Shown here in pieces: positions 51,498 through 61,368 of a stretch of DNA of 64,000 bases. Position 1 is the first letter of the stretch; each line of letters starts with the position of its first letter. The DNA is taken from positions 1-64,000 of the forward strand of contig JBMHCR010000024.1 of NCBI GenBank assembly GCA_049889815.1, given 5' to 3'. This DNA comes from JBPOFY01 sp049889815 (GTDB lineage: Bacteria; Verrucomicrobiota; Verrucomicrobiia; Opitutales; Coraliomargaritaceae). Made by a program: the position numbers and the translations under genes. The notes beneath the pieces were generated by a model that was not told the DNA's origin, did no database searches, and saw nothing but the letters and a program-made list of their open reading frames with translations.

Positions 51498-52649
51498 ATG
51501 GAGATTCGAGGCTATTTTGACCACAATGCGACGACTCCGCTTTGCCTAGAAGCAAGGGACGCTTGGGTGGATGCGGTGGATGCTTCTTGGTTAAATCCAT
51601 CCAGCCCTTATCGTTTGGCTGCAAAGGTGCGTGTGCGCCTAGAAGCGGCTCGGGAGCAATTGGCTGCCTTCTTCGGATGTGAGCCCGAGCGGGTGGTGTT
51701 CAACTCAGGTGCGACCGAAGCAAATAATGCCGTTTTCGCACATTGGGCTACGGTATTGGCAGCTGACGCTAAGATCGGAGTCAGCCCAACGGAGCACCCA
51801 AGCGTGATTGAGGCAGCAAAATTGCATTTTAAAGACCGGATCGTTTGGCTGGAGTTGGACGAAGTTGGGTCGGTGGATCTCGTTGCTTTGGTCTCACTAG
51901 TAGAGTCAGGCGAGCTAGCCGCTGTGTCGGTGATGGCTGCCAACAATGAGACGGGCGTCGTCAACTCGTGGCGTGAAATCGCCACAGTGTGCTCAGCGCG
52001 CGGAGTCGAGTATCACTGCGATGCATCACAGTGGGTTGGAAAACTGCCCTTGGCGGGTTTCGGGCTCTGTGACTATGTAACTGCCTGTGCGCACAAATTT
52101 GGTGGGCCGCGTGGCGTCGGGTTCCTCCTCGTGCCTAAAGGGGGTTCTTTACGGAGCTTAAAGGGAGGTGTCCAAGAGAAGAGTCGTCGTGCCGGCACGG
52201 AGGATGTCGCCGGCGTTTTGGCAATGGTGGCGGCTCTCGAGGCAGCACCAATAAGAACCGCAAGCGCGGAGCTTCGAGATGGATTCGAGTCGGCCCTGTG
52301 CGAGTTGTTACCAGGAGTGCAGTGCCTCGGCATCGGTGCGGAGCGGCTTTGGAATACGTCCGCAGTGTTGATGCATGAGTTCGCGAGTGAGCGTTGGATT
52401 CGCGGATTGGAGAAGCAGGGTTTTTTGCTGTCCTCTGGTTCGGCCTGTTCAACGGGAAAGGAAGGGCCTTCCCATGTCCTCGCAGCGATGGGAGTAGAAT
52501 TTACCGCGATACGCAGGGTCCTTCGCATGAGTTCGGCACATGCTACCACAGCCGACGATTGGGCCGCGCTGTTGGCCGCCATAAAGCGCGTGTATGAAGC
52601 ACTAAAATCGGAGGCTCAAAGGTCTAGTTCGAAAGTGATATCGATTTAA
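51498..52649 (+). CDS. Cysteine desulfurase-like class V aminotransferase
   Basis: PLP enzyme of 383 residues, likely a cysteine desulfurase supplying sulfur for Fe-S clusters or tRNA thiolation. The start is YFDHNATTPLC, the PLP lysine is in CAHKFGGPRG, and the catalytic Cys loop is SSGSACSTGKEGPS. The ATG giving MEIRGYFDHN is chosen; longer frames overlap the LysM gene. No IscU gene adjoins, so the acceptor is unknown. recF follows nine bases later. Confidence 0.92.
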   Translation: MEIRGYFDHNATTPLCLEARDAWVDAVDASWLNPSSPYRLAAKVRVRLEAAREQLAAFFGCEPERVVFNSGATEANNAVFAHWATVLAADAKIGVSPTEHPSVIEAAKLHFKDRIVWLELDEVGSVDLVALVSLVESGELAAVSVMAANNETGVVNSWREIATVCSARGVEYHCDASQWVGKLPLAGFGLCDYVTACAHKFGGPRGVGFLLVPKGGSLRSLKGGVQEKSRRAGTEDVAGVLAMVAALEAAPIRTASAELRDGFESALCELLPGVQCLGIGAERLWNTSAVLMHEFASERWIRGLEKQGFLLSSGSACSTGKEGPSHVLAAMGVEFTAIRRVLRMSSAHATTADDWAALLAAIKRVYEALKSEAQRSSSKVISI

Positions 52650-52658
52650 GGCGAGAAT

Positions 52659-53735
52659 ATGCGGTTTCAAAACATTCGTTTACAGACCTTCCGTAATATC
52701 GATTTCGCGGAATTGGATTTAACTGCTGATCGCATTTTTCTGTTGGGTGCGAACGGGCAAGGGAAGTCTAATTTGCTTGAGGCTTTGGGTCTGGTCACAG
52801 CCCTGCGTTCGTTTCGTGCACAGAGTTCGGCGGCATTACCCCAGCAGGGTGCAAGCGGCTACGCTGTAGTGTTCGAAATGGCACATGAGCTAATTGGGCA
52901 AACCAAGTTGGAACTGTATGTCGACGGCACCGGGCGCAAGGTCCTTTTGGACGGTGAGAAAGTCACCAGGCTCGGTGATCTTATTGGGCGGTTTCCTGTA
53001 GTTCCCCTGACCTCGAGTGATTTGATGTTACTACGGGGGGCGCCTTCGGAACGTCGCCGGTTCTTAGATTTGACACTTTCAGCGGTGGACCGAGATTACT
53101 ACAATGCTCTGCGGCTCTACCATCGTGGAGTTGCCGAGCGGAACCGCCTCCTTAAGAAAGGTGGAACAGATGCCGAGTTATCGGCGTTCGAGGCAGAGAT
53201 CGCACCTCATGGGGTTACCATCGCTCAGAAGCGCGCCGAGGGGCTTGAGCTCATCCGCGATACCTTGAAGCGTGTTTATTCAGAAATCGCCGAAGCTGAT
53301 GAGGGCCCTGAACTTGAATTTAAACCAAGCGTTCAGGCGGATCAGGCGGATCAGTTCAAGCAGCTGCTCGCTGCAAGCCGCAAGCGAGATCAAATACTTG
53401 GCTCAACTCAAAAAGGCCCTCACCGTGATGACTTTCAGTTGAACCTTCAGGTCGGTGGTGCGCGTGAATATGCTTCCGATGGGCAGCAAAGAGGTCTTTG
53501 CGTCGCGCTCCGTTTGGCCCAAGCGGAAATTTTTGAGTCGCGGTTAGGCGTACGACCGACGCTTCTAGCTGACGATGTTCTCGGTGAGTTGGACCCGATT
53601 CGCAAAGCTGGGTTCTGGCGCGCCTGTCCAAGCAGTTACCAGATTATCGCGAGCGGGACTGAACTACCAGCAAAGTTGGAGGAGTGGTCGGTCTACAGAG
53701 TGCAGCAGGGCGAATTTTCAGCAGGTACTCCGTAG
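52659..53735 (+). CDS. recF: DNA replication and repair protein RecF
   Basis: ABC/SMC-like ATPase that loads RecA on gapped DNA with RecOR. The 358-residue protein has Walker A LLGANGQGKSNLLEAL, FLDLTLSAVDRDY, QKGPHRDDF, the signature SDGQQRG and Walker B PTLLADDVLGELD. It lies apart from dnaA-dnaN-gyrB, so it is not in the classic origin cluster here. Converges with the nudix gene. Confidence 0.96.
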   Translation: MRFQNIRLQTFRNIDFAELDLTADRIFLLGANGQGKSNLLEALGLVTALRSFRAQSSAALPQQGASGYAVVFEMAHELIGQTKLELYVDGTGRKVLLDGEKVTRLGDLIGRFPVVPLTSSDLMLLRGAPSERRRFLDLTLSAVDRDYYNALRLYHRGVAERNRLLKKGGTDAELSAFEAEIAPHGVTIAQKRAEGLELIRDTLKRVYSEIAEADEGPELEFKPSVQADQADQFKQLLAASRKRDQILGSTQKGPHRDDFQLNLQVGGAREYASDGQQRGLCVALRLAQAEIFESRLGVRPTLLADDVLGELDPIRKAGFWRACPSSYQIIASGTELPAKLEEWSVYRVQQGEFSAGTP

Positions 53736-53752
53736 AGCATTTTCTGTTAGCC

Positions 53753-54253
53753 CTAAGGTAAGCGGAGCTCTTCAATGATGTTAAGGTCTCCGCTGTTCCC
53801 GCAGTCCGCTCGGAGTCCGATGAAGCCATTTCGATAGCGGTCATAATAGGGCCACACCAGAGTCCGGTCTGACTCAGGAATGCGCAGAATATCTATTTTT
53901 TCTCTACTGAAAAACGCAAAGTGCCCTTCATCGATTGCCTCTGGGAGCTCACCGATACACTTCTTGCAATCGAACAAGAACATTAGCCAGTGCCCCGCGC
54001 CTTCATAACTTTTTTCCGAAATATAACCAAAGCAATTTAGGTCGGCATCATTCGTGGCTAGGCCGACTTCCTCTTTGATCTCGCGCCGTGCACATTCGTA
54101 GGGGGATTCTCCGACGGCCATGTCTAGCTTTCCTCCGATCGGGCTCCAGCATCCTTGGTTGGGAGCTTTCTGCCGTTGGATGAGGAGTTGTTCGTTCTGC
54201 TCATTTTGGATGAAAACAAGAGCGCTGATTTTAAATGGGAGCGTGGCTGACAT
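53753..54253 (-). CDS. Nudix hydrolase
   Basis: Nucleoside-diphosphate-linked hydrolase of 166 residues. The Nudix box is clear: GGKLDMAVGESPYECARREI followed by KEEVGL, fitting G-x5-E-x7-REUxEExGU. ATG giving MSATLPFKI chosen over a start 34 codons upstream. The substrate cannot be read. Divergent from the pilus locus, so the ~190 bases above it likely hold both promoters. Confidence 0.9.
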   Translation of the reverse strand: MSATLPFKISALVFIQNEQNEQLLIQRQKAPNQGCWSPIGGKLDMAVGESPYECARREIKEEVGLATNDADLNCFGYISEKSYEGAGHWLMFLFDCKKCIGELPEAIDEGHFAFFSREKIDILRIPESDRTLVWPYYDRYRNGFIGLRADCGNSGDLNIIEELRLP

Positions 54254-54445
54254 GTGTGGTCGAGGGTTCCCAGACCGAGTTGAATCGCAAGTGAATTCGC
54301 GATTTAGAGATAGTTTGGCTCGCAAATATATACATAAATACGCTTTATAGTGCAAAAATGGGTTGCTATCAATCGCGGGGTTCCCAAATGTCGGAGGTTC
54401 ATGTTCGCGTCATCAGCGGATCTGAACCCATCCCTCTCCCCCAAT

Positions 54446-55027
54446 ATGACAAAAACTCTAATCCCCCTATTAGCTCTTTTTGGTTTTGTGCTGTCGTCGT
54501 TCGCGCAAGAGCGTATGATCGAGGTCGATTCTGTTAAGTTCAATCAAACCAAAGACGATTGGATTCAGGTAGAAGTCGAACTCTCCTGCAACGGGAGCGC
54601 GCTTGAGGATGCGCTCGATCGCCGCTTTGTTGAAAATATCATTGTGAAGGTCTATCTTGGCTACGACCGCGATGCCAAGAATCGCGTGTACGATTATTAT
54701 TTCTCTCAAGTTGAGATCGCGATCATGGAGCAGGGAGACCGTAACAATGTCTATTTTTACCTGCCTGGTCTGATTGCTAAGCGCGACCAATTGCCAACCG
54801 AACCGATGTTCTATAGTCTCGACATTACTGCGAACGGAGTCCCGCAGGAAACCGAAGTCCGGAGTAGTAACCTGAAAAATCCTCAGTTCAACGAAACCTT
54901 CAAAAAGAACGCCGAAGCTGCTTCGGCGAATGCTGACTTACTTTTGCCAATCTACTTCACTCCGGCTGAATTTTATCGCGGGGTCAGTGATTTGCCGATT
55001 TTTATCCGTCGGGAAGCCAAGCGATAG
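54446..55027 (+). CDS. Exported pilus-locus protein, Amuc_1102-like position
   Basis: Exported protein of 193 residues with a signal peptide (ends SSFAQERM). The remainder is beta-rich (IQVEVELSCNGSALEDALD, YDYYFSQVEIAIMEQG). It is first of five same-strand genes ending in a secretin, and the order matches Amuc_1102-1101-1100-1099-1098 of Akkermansia, as recalled from the literature; homology was not tested. The ATG before the signal peptide is chosen. Possible role: periplasmic or outer-membrane part of the pilus. Confidence 0.65.
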   Translation: MTKTLIPLLALFGFVLSSFAQERMIEVDSVKFNQTKDDWIQVEVELSCNGSALEDALDRRFVENIIVKVYLGYDRDAKNRVYDYYFSQVEIAIMEQGDRNNVYFYLPGLIAKRDQLPTEPMFYSLDITANGVPQETEVRSSNLKNPQFNETFKKNAEAASANADLLLPIYFTPAEFYRGVSDLPIFIRREAKR

Positions 55028-55069
55028 TCGGTAACGGCGCTGTTTCACCATTGTCTCTATTTTTGTTAA

Positions 55070-56737
55070 ATGAGTAGTTCCACACGATTGATTATTAACT
55101 GCGGTGCCAGCAAGGTGACCGCTGCAAGTATAACCCAGCAAGGAGATGGTCTTCAGATCAACAAGTTGGTCTCTGAGAAGCTTCGGTATGACCACACCAA
55201 TGACGACGCATGGCTCGATGCGGTAGGCGACGCATTGCTGGCGCTCGCCCGCCAAAACAAGCTTAGCGGTAAGGCGACGCTCATTATTCCGGGAAATCAG
55301 GTCCTTACCAAGACGATCCGTATCGCGAATGTTGAAGAGTCGAAGCGCAATCAGATCATTGCTTTTGAGGCTCAGCAGAACATTCCGTATCCGCTACATG
55401 AAGTCGTGTGGGATAGCCAAGTCGTGGGCGACGATGGTATCGAAACAGAAGTTCTGTTCATCGCATGTAAGGCGAATACCATCAGTGATTTCTGTGACAA
55501 AGTTGCAACTGCGGGACTCGTTGTTGAGTCGATTAGTGCGGCGACTGTGCTCGATTACAACGCACTGCAATTTGCCGATCCGAATCACAACGAGGATACC
55601 CTCCTAATCAATGTCGGTGCTCGTTCAACCAATTTACTTTTCTGCAACGCTGACGGTTTCTTTATCCGTAACATCGCCTTGGGTGGTAACTCACTGACTC
55701 AAAATATCGCTGACAGCATCGGCAAGTCTTTCGGGCAGTCTGAGGAGCTTAAACACAAGTTCTTTAGCGGTAATTCTGAGTTCACTGAGAACGATTCCGG
55801 AGCAAAGACACTCATCACCTGCGCGGATGCGTTCATGCGCCGTATGGGCCAAGAGATCACACGATCTATTGTTAACTATCGTCGCCAGAAACAAGGAAAT
55901 GCGCCGAAGAAGATTTTGCTTACTGGCCGCGGAGCTTTGTTGAATGGATTTGCCGAAAAGATCGCCGAGTCTCAGAAGGTGGAGGTCGAGTTTTTCAACC
56001 CGCTTGAAGGTGTCACTCTTGGTGGTGGCGTTACTACCAACTCAAACGAACTTCGGTTGCAGGTCAGTGAAATTATCGGTGAAGCTTGTCGCGGCACGCT
56101 TCCGGATGCCGCGGGTGTGAACCTTCTTCCAGATGCGGTCCAAAAAGAGATGGCGTTTGCCTCGAAGAAACCGATCTTAATGGTTGCTGCGATTCTCATC
56201 GCATTGGCCCCATGGCCAGCCTACCTCGCTTTGAAGCAAATTAGTTCAGGCAACCAAGCTGTTGCGGAAGCCACAGAGAAAGAAATCATGCCGTTGCAAT
56301 CGCGCCAAGCGAAGATCAACCAAAACGGCCAATTTGCCAAAGAATTGCGGAACAAAATTCAGCAGGTCGAGGGTCTGGTAAATTCCAAGTACAATTGGAT
56401 TCAGTTCTTCGGTCAACTCCAGGCGAGCCTTGCTGAAGCAGAAGACGTATGGTTGGACGGACTTGAAGTCGTTCGGGAAACACCTACCAATGGGGTGTCT
56501 ACTTACGAGGTCATCGTAAACGGCGAGATGCTTGTTCGTGAAACCGCTGAGAGCGGCGTCTCCATCAATCAGGAAGTTCTGTCGCGTCGGATCAAAGGTC
56601 TCCAAGCAAGCTTTGAAAAGTCTGAGTATGTCACCTCATCCAAAGGGCCCGTCATCACATGGACCAATATTCGCGAAGGCCTCAACGTCCTTCCTTTTAG
56701 TATCAATTTAGTCGTGGACCCAGCAAAACCACTATAA
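55070..56737 (+). CDS. pilM: PilM-PilN fusion, type IV pilus-like assembly protein
   Basis: At 555 residues it is longer than PilM alone (about 350). The first ~350 residues form a PilM/FtsA-like actin-fold domain (LIINCGASKVTAASI, FEAQQNIPYPLHEVVWDSQV, LLINVGARSTNLLFC, KKILLTGRGALLNGF). One TM helix follows (about 370-392) and then a coiled coil and PilN-like periplasmic domain (about 400-555). In proteobacteria PilM and PilN are separate; the fusion would join cytoplasmic and periplasmic rings. Confidence 0.88.
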   Translation: MSSSTRLIINCGASKVTAASITQQGDGLQINKLVSEKLRYDHTNDDAWLDAVGDALLALARQNKLSGKATLIIPGNQVLTKTIRIANVEESKRNQIIAFEAQQNIPYPLHEVVWDSQVVGDDGIETEVLFIACKANTISDFCDKVATAGLVVESISAATVLDYNALQFADPNHNEDTLLINVGARSTNLLFCNADGFFIRNIALGGNSLTQNIADSIGKSFGQSEELKHKFFSGNSEFTENDSGAKTLITCADAFMRRMGQEITRSIVNYRRQKQGNAPKKILLTGRGALLNGFAEKIAESQKVEVEFFNPLEGVTLGGGVTTNSNELRLQVSEIIGEACRGTLPDAAGVNLLPDAVQKEMAFASKKPILMVAAILIALAPWPAYLALKQISSGNQAVAEATEKEIMPLQSRQAKINQNGQFAKELRNKIQQVEGLVNSKYNWIQFFGQLQASLAEAEDVWLDGLEVVRETPTNGVSTYEVIVNGEMLVRETAESGVSINQEVLSRRIKGLQASFEKSEYVTSSKGPVITWTNIREGLNVLPFSINLVVDPAKPL

Positions 56738-56742
56738 TCACA

Positions 56743-57678
56743 ATGGAATTTTTAAAGAAAAACACAGTATTCTGCCTCGTTTGGCTCATCTGTATTTTGG
56801 CCGCCGCTGCAGGCATTTACTTCGTGTTCGGCGAGTCTGGCAAGGTAGCTGCTGCAAAGAGCCAGATCAGCTCGGCTGAATCCCAACTGAATGGCTTGCT
56901 AAATGCCAATCCAGCACCTTCTCAGCAAAACGTCGAAGCATCAGAGAAAAATGTAGCCGACCTGAATGCGCAGTTGAAGCAGATTCGCGAAGATCTTCAG
57001 AAGGGATCGCGCCTAACTATCTCCACGGACGGCGTGGGTGTTTCTGCCGCGATTCAGCAATACATTTCCGATTTTCAAAATCGCGTAGAGAGCGCTGTGG
57101 ACAAGAACGGTGAAGCGGCAGCGATTCTCGTTCCGGAAAACTTTGGCTTCGGTTTCGACAAATACATCGACTCGGGTGCGATGCTCGAGGATGGGTCCAA
57201 AGATACACGAAGCTTAGACAAGCAACGTCTGGTTCTTTCCTACCTCGTGAATAAACTCATCGAGGCAGATCCGACTTCAATCACCGCAGTCGAGCGCGAG
57301 ATTCTCGAAGATCCTGCGAATGAAAAGAGCTTCAAGGTCGACGATGCAATCTCTGCTCGTGTGCCAGGCGCGATCGACACTATGGGTTTCCAAGTGACCT
57401 TTACCGGATATACCAGTGTTCTACGTTCCTTTCTCAACGAACTCGCCAAGTTTGAGCTCCCGATCGTGGTTCGCAGTATTGCGGTTGAGCGCCCGGAGGG
57501 GAGCACTCAAACTGCGACAACCGGCGGGTTTAACGATTTCTTCGGAGGTTTCGGTGGTGACGCCCCTTCAACGGATGAACCTGCGGCTCAACAGGTTACT
57601 GTTGTTTCAAACAATGAGTCCAGCTTCACAGTCGTTCTGGAGTTCATCGACATCATTCTCCCTTCCGACGAGAAGTAA
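56743..57678 (+). CDS. PilO-like / Amuc_1100-like membrane-anchored protein
   Basis: Single N-terminal TM (about 8-30) followed by a coiled coil (about 35-85) and an alpha/beta domain, as in PilO-type proteins. The 311-residue product lies five bases after pilM and before the PilP-like gene. By position it corresponds to Akkermansia Amuc_1100. Identity with that protein has not been tested. C-terminal region has a Gly/Thr/Asp-rich loop (about 255-285). Confidence 0.65.
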   Translation: MEFLKKNTVFCLVWLICILAAAAGIYFVFGESGKVAAAKSQISSAESQLNGLLNANPAPSQQNVEASEKNVADLNAQLKQIREDLQKGSRLTISTDGVGVSAAIQQYISDFQNRVESAVDKNGEAAAILVPENFGFGFDKYIDSGAMLEDGSKDTRSLDKQRLVLSYLVNKLIEADPTSITAVEREILEDPANEKSFKVDDAISARVPGAIDTMGFQVTFTGYTSVLRSFLNELAKFELPIVVRSIAVERPEGSTQTATTGGFNDFFGGFGGDAPSTDEPAAQQVTVVSNNESSFTVVLEFIDIILPSDEK

Positions 57679-57698
57679 CCACCCACTTTTAAGTTAAG

Positions 57699-58574
57699 AT
57701 GAATAAATTTTACGATAAGCTATTACTTGTAATTGCATTGATCGCGCTTCTCTCTGGAGTTGGATTTTACGTGACGAAGTCCGGTGAGGTCCCTTCTGGT
57801 GCTCCGCAGGTCTCCACTCAAGCAGCGGATAACCCGTATCAATTGGTTCCGGTCATTCGCTCGATCGCGGAAACGGTCAGCTGGCCGGACGTTGAGGAGC
57901 AATCGTCTGGTTGGGTCTATGACGTCTTCACGCCGCCACAAATCTTTCTCGAACCAGATGGCACCTTTACAATTATTCCGATCGTGCCAGAGGAAGACCG
58001 TCCACCATTCGGCCTCTACCTCGCTACCATGCGTCAGGATCCGTATCGGATCCAGGTTGAGGGCTACATCGAGGAAAAGGATAACAGTCTCATCCTCTTC
58101 TACGATGAAGAGCGTAAGCAAAGTATCCGCGCTCGCGTCGGCGATATTGTTGCCGATTCTGGGTTCGAGGTTAGCGATTTCAAGATCGAACGTATCGTCG
58201 ATCCTGTGGAAGGCATCTATAAAGTGGCAACTGCTAAGATTCTTGATCAACGCGAGGATAAGGAGTTCACACTTATTCATGGTGAGCGCCTAATGAAAGA
58301 GGAAGTGACGATCATTGTGAAATCTCAGGAAGATTCGTCTATAGAGATTCAATTGATGGATGTTGGTGAATCCTTTGAAACCCCACTTGGACAGTATACC
58401 TTGAAAGAAATTAACCTTGAAGAATCTTCCATTACAGTTGAGAAAGGTCCGATAGGGGATTTTAGTGCCGAGACTACCGTGCTCGTTGCGTCTACCGAAT
58501 CCGCGGAGACCCCAACCTCAGAACCCACCACTGAAAACCCGGTTGACAACCAACTCTTCGACTTCGGCTTCTAG
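57699..58574 (+). CDS. PilP-like / Amuc_1099-like exported protein
   Basis: A 291-residue protein with an N-terminal membrane segment (VIALIALLSGVGFYVTKSG) and a beta-rich periplasmic part. Two PilP/PulC-like beta segments can be read around residues 95-165 and 175-255 (IQVEGYIEEKDNSLILFYDE, SIRARVGDIVADSGFEV). The tail is Glu/Thr/Pro-rich. It sits between the PilO-like gene and the secretin, where PilP is usual, and would connect inner ring to secretin. Confidence 0.65.
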   Translation: MNKFYDKLLLVIALIALLSGVGFYVTKSGEVPSGAPQVSTQAADNPYQLVPVIRSIAETVSWPDVEEQSSGWVYDVFTPPQIFLEPDGTFTIIPIVPEEDRPPFGLYLATMRQDPYRIQVEGYIEEKDNSLILFYDEERKQSIRARVGDIVADSGFEVSDFKIERIVDPVEGIYKVATAKILDQREDKEFTLIHGERLMKEEVTIIVKSQEDSSIEIQLMDVGESFETPLGQYTLKEINLEESSITVEKGPIGDFSAETTVLVASTESAETPTSEPTTENPVDNQLFDFGF

Positions 58575-58616
58575 AAACCAATTTTAAAACAAACAACACG
58601 ACTCCTAACACTAATT

Positions 58617-61346
58617 ATGAAAAAATACCTCGCAGCACGTATGCGTATTTCCGCCATCCTCATGGCTGGTGCGCTCGGTACCTTTACATTTGTCGCCCAT
58701 CAGACGGTCGATGCGCAGAGCACGCCTGATAAGATTCGTCTTATGGCCGAAACGCTTCGCGCCCGCGACTCCGGAGATCTGGATGCTGCCAAAGCGAACG
58801 CTGAGGAGCTCATCAAGATCGCTCCGAAGGACGAAAATGTTCAACTTCTGCTCGCTTCCATCAACAACGAGATTGATCGCCGTAGCGGTGGTGCCTCTGC
58901 TGCTGAACAAGCCCCAGGTAACGTTCCCGAGGCAGCTGCAACTGTTGACTCAGCTGCAACTGTTGACTCAGCTGCAACCAGCGCCGAGTCAATCACTGCT
59001 GAGGTTGTTGCGTCTCAAGACGCGAAGCTCGATGCTGCCGAAAACGCTATCGGTGAAGCGGAAGAACTTGCAGAACTGGGCGCATACGCTGACGCAACAA
59101 ATCTCCTCAACGCTGCTAGCGCGAGCCTCATGCTCAACACTGCTACTGCAAGCACACTTGAGGATCTCGAAATCGCAAAAGCTAAGGTTGTTCTAGAAGA
59201 AGCGAAGGCACTCGCTGAGGCCGGCGACCTCAAGGCTGCTGAAAAGCGTGTTGAAGACTACCGAGCAGCTGGTGGTAGCTCAAGAAAGGCAAGCGCACTG
59301 GCTAACAAGTTGGACGCAGCAATTTCTGACCCGTATTCTTTGGATATCAATTCCATTAGCCCCGAATATGTCGCGCAGGCAAAGATCATCCGTGACTTGC
59401 TCACTCGTGGTCGTGCACAATACCTCAACGGTGACTACGATGGTGCTGCTGCTACCTTCCGCGAGGTTGAGGCACGCGATGCAAACAACCCCGATGCGAA
59501 ACTCTTCCAAACTAAGATCGCGGAGATCCTTGGTGGTATCCACAAGCAAAACTTCTACAAGACTCGCGAGCAAATGCTCACTGAAGTGGATCAAAGCTGG
59601 GAGCGTCCAAAGGTCTTTGATATCACCGTCAAAGATGACGGCGGCGAAGACGAAACATCAGTCACCTTCCAGAAGATGAACAACATCGTCATTCCGCAGG
59701 TGAACTTCTCTGGTATGGAGCTCACTCGTGTGATCGAGACCCTCTCTGAACTCTCTGTAGAATATGATTCAGAAGGCCTTGGTGTGAACATCATTCCTCT
59801 CTTCAACCCGAATGACTCCAATCCACGCGTAAACATCAGTCTTCGCAACCTCAGCTTGGATCGCATCCTCCAGTTCGTTACTCAGCAAGTTAACTTCGGC
59901 TACGATATCGGCAATGACGCTGTAACCGTCCAACCAACAAACAACGAGCCGGGTTCTCAAGGAATCATCACGGAGTTCTTCCCAATCTCTCGTGCAACTG
60001 TGATTCGCCTCACTGGTTTTCGTGATGGCGGCGGTAGCTCGTCCGGTCCAGTTGATCCATTCGCGGCTCCATCTGGCGGTGGTTCTTCGGGCCCATCAGC
60101 TAGTGAAGAAGTTGAGGCACTTCAAAAATTCTTCTCACAAGCAGGTGTTAATTTCGAGGTTCCAGGCAGCAGTTTAGCCTTCGACGGGGAGCAGTTGATC
60201 GTCACTCAGTCTCGCCGCAACCTCGAGCGTATGCGCACCATTCTTCGTAACTACAGCGAAGTGAAGCAAGTTGAGATCGAAACCAAGTTCCTTGAAGTCG
60301 CCCAAGGTGACCTCGATGAAATTGGCTTCGACTGGACTGTTAACTCCGACGGCACAACCGTTTTCCAGTTTGCCCCTCGTTCGCTCAACGATGCATTTAG
60401 CGTCGATTCCACAGCATCTGCAATTTCCATCAACTCGCCTGAGTTGGTTGAAGTCGATCCGGCTACGGGTGTACCGATTGTAACCGAGGCGATCAATGAG
60501 CGCGTCCCTGTCCTTCCCCCTAACATTCCAGCTACGATTGATCTTGCCTCCGGTGCAACTGATTTGGTCACACGTGGAGGTGCATATGCTATCCAAGACG
60601 TTTTCGGTGGCTTTGATGTCGACATGGCGATCCGTGCATTGTCTCGCAAGACCGGGAGCGATCTGATGAGTGCACCGAAGGTAACCGTCTTGTCGGGTAA
60701 GCGTGCGAACATCACCGTTGCTCAAGAACTCCGCTATCCCGAGAGTTACGGAGATATCGAATCTACAGTTTCTTCGAGTAACAATGGCGGTGCGGCGATC
60801 TCAATCACCGCCGGCACACCGCAGGATTTCGTGAAGCGCAACGTCGGTGTTGAACTTTCCGTCACTCCAAATGTTGAGAACGACGATACAATCAGCCTTA
60901 TTCTCGAGCCACGTGTTACCGAGTTCGAAGGTTTCGTTGAATTTGGTGGGCCAAGTGTTGCCCTTGCGAGTGGCACAACAGTCACCGTTCCAGCAGGTTT
61001 CTATCAGCCAATCTTCTCGACTCGCGAAGTTAGCACAGAAGTCACTGTATTCGACGGTGCGACTCTTGTAATGGGTGGTTTGACTCGCGACGAAGTGAAG
61101 ACCGTAAGTGATAAGGTTCCGGTTCTCGGCGATGTCCCAGGTCTTGGTCGCCTCTTCCGTTCAGAAGGTGAAACACGCCAAAAGCGTAACCTCTTGATCT
61201 TTGTGACTGCGAACTTGGTCAGCCCAGGTGGTTCTCCATCACGTCAGGAGTACCGTAGCGTTAAGGCTAATTCGCTCTTCCAAAATCCGACGATCATGAC
61301 TCCGAGTGGCAGCGCTAATCGCTCCATCGAAGCGAGTGCTGAATAA
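58617..61346 (+). CDS. Secretin (PilQ/GspD family) with Ala-rich helical N-terminus
   Basis: Outer-membrane ring protein of 909 residues. Signal peptide (ends near TVDAQ), then an Ala-rich helical/TPR-like region (about 35-330) containing a tandem repeat TVDSAATVDSAAT from an 18-base duplication near 58935-58975. An STN-like domain (about 360-460) is followed by secretin N-domains and the secretin core (about 640-890): SAPKVTVLSGKRANITV, VGVELSVTPNVENDDTISL, VPVLGDVPGLGRLFRSE. It should form the channel for the pilus or secreted substrate. A strong terminator ends the operon. Confidence 0.92.
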   Translation: MKKYLAARMRISAILMAGALGTFTFVAHQTVDAQSTPDKIRLMAETLRARDSGDLDAAKANAEELIKIAPKDENVQLLLASINNEIDRRSGGASAAEQAPGNVPEAAATVDSAATVDSAATSAESITAEVVASQDAKLDAAENAIGEAEELAELGAYADATNLLNAASASLMLNTATASTLEDLEIAKAKVVLEEAKALAEAGDLKAAEKRVEDYRAAGGSSRKASALANKLDAAISDPYSLDINSISPEYVAQAKIIRDLLTRGRAQYLNGDYDGAAATFREVEARDANNPDAKLFQTKIAEILGGIHKQNFYKTREQMLTEVDQSWERPKVFDITVKDDGGEDETSVTFQKMNNIVIPQVNFSGMELTRVIETLSELSVEYDSEGLGVNIIPLFNPNDSNPRVNISLRNLSLDRILQFVTQQVNFGYDIGNDAVTVQPTNNEPGSQGIITEFFPISRATVIRLTGFRDGGGSSSGPVDPFAAPSGGGSSGPSASEEVEALQKFFSQAGVNFEVPGSSLAFDGEQLIVTQSRRNLERMRTILRNYSEVKQVEIETKFLEVAQGDLDEIGFDWTVNSDGTTVFQFAPRSLNDAFSVDSTASAISINSPELVEVDPATGVPIVTEAINERVPVLPPNIPATIDLASGATDLVTRGGAYAIQDVFGGFDVDMAIRALSRKTGSDLMSAPKVTVLSGKRANITVAQELRYPESYGDIESTVSSSNNGGAAISITAGTPQDFVKRNVGVELSVTPNVENDDTISLILEPRVTEFEGFVEFGGPSVALASGTTVTVPAGFYQPIFSTREVSTEVTVFDGATLVMGGLTRDEVKTVSDKVPVLGDVPGLGRLFRSEGETRQKRNLLIFVTANLVSPGGSPSRQEYRSVKANSLFQNPTIMTPSGSANRSIEASAE

Positions 61347-61368
61347 GGATTCGTAAGTGTTTGTTCTA

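Noticed and set aside
54350..54445. Upstream extension of the first pilus-locus gene
   Set aside because: It would add 32 residues before a clear signal peptide and overlap the divergent promoter region.
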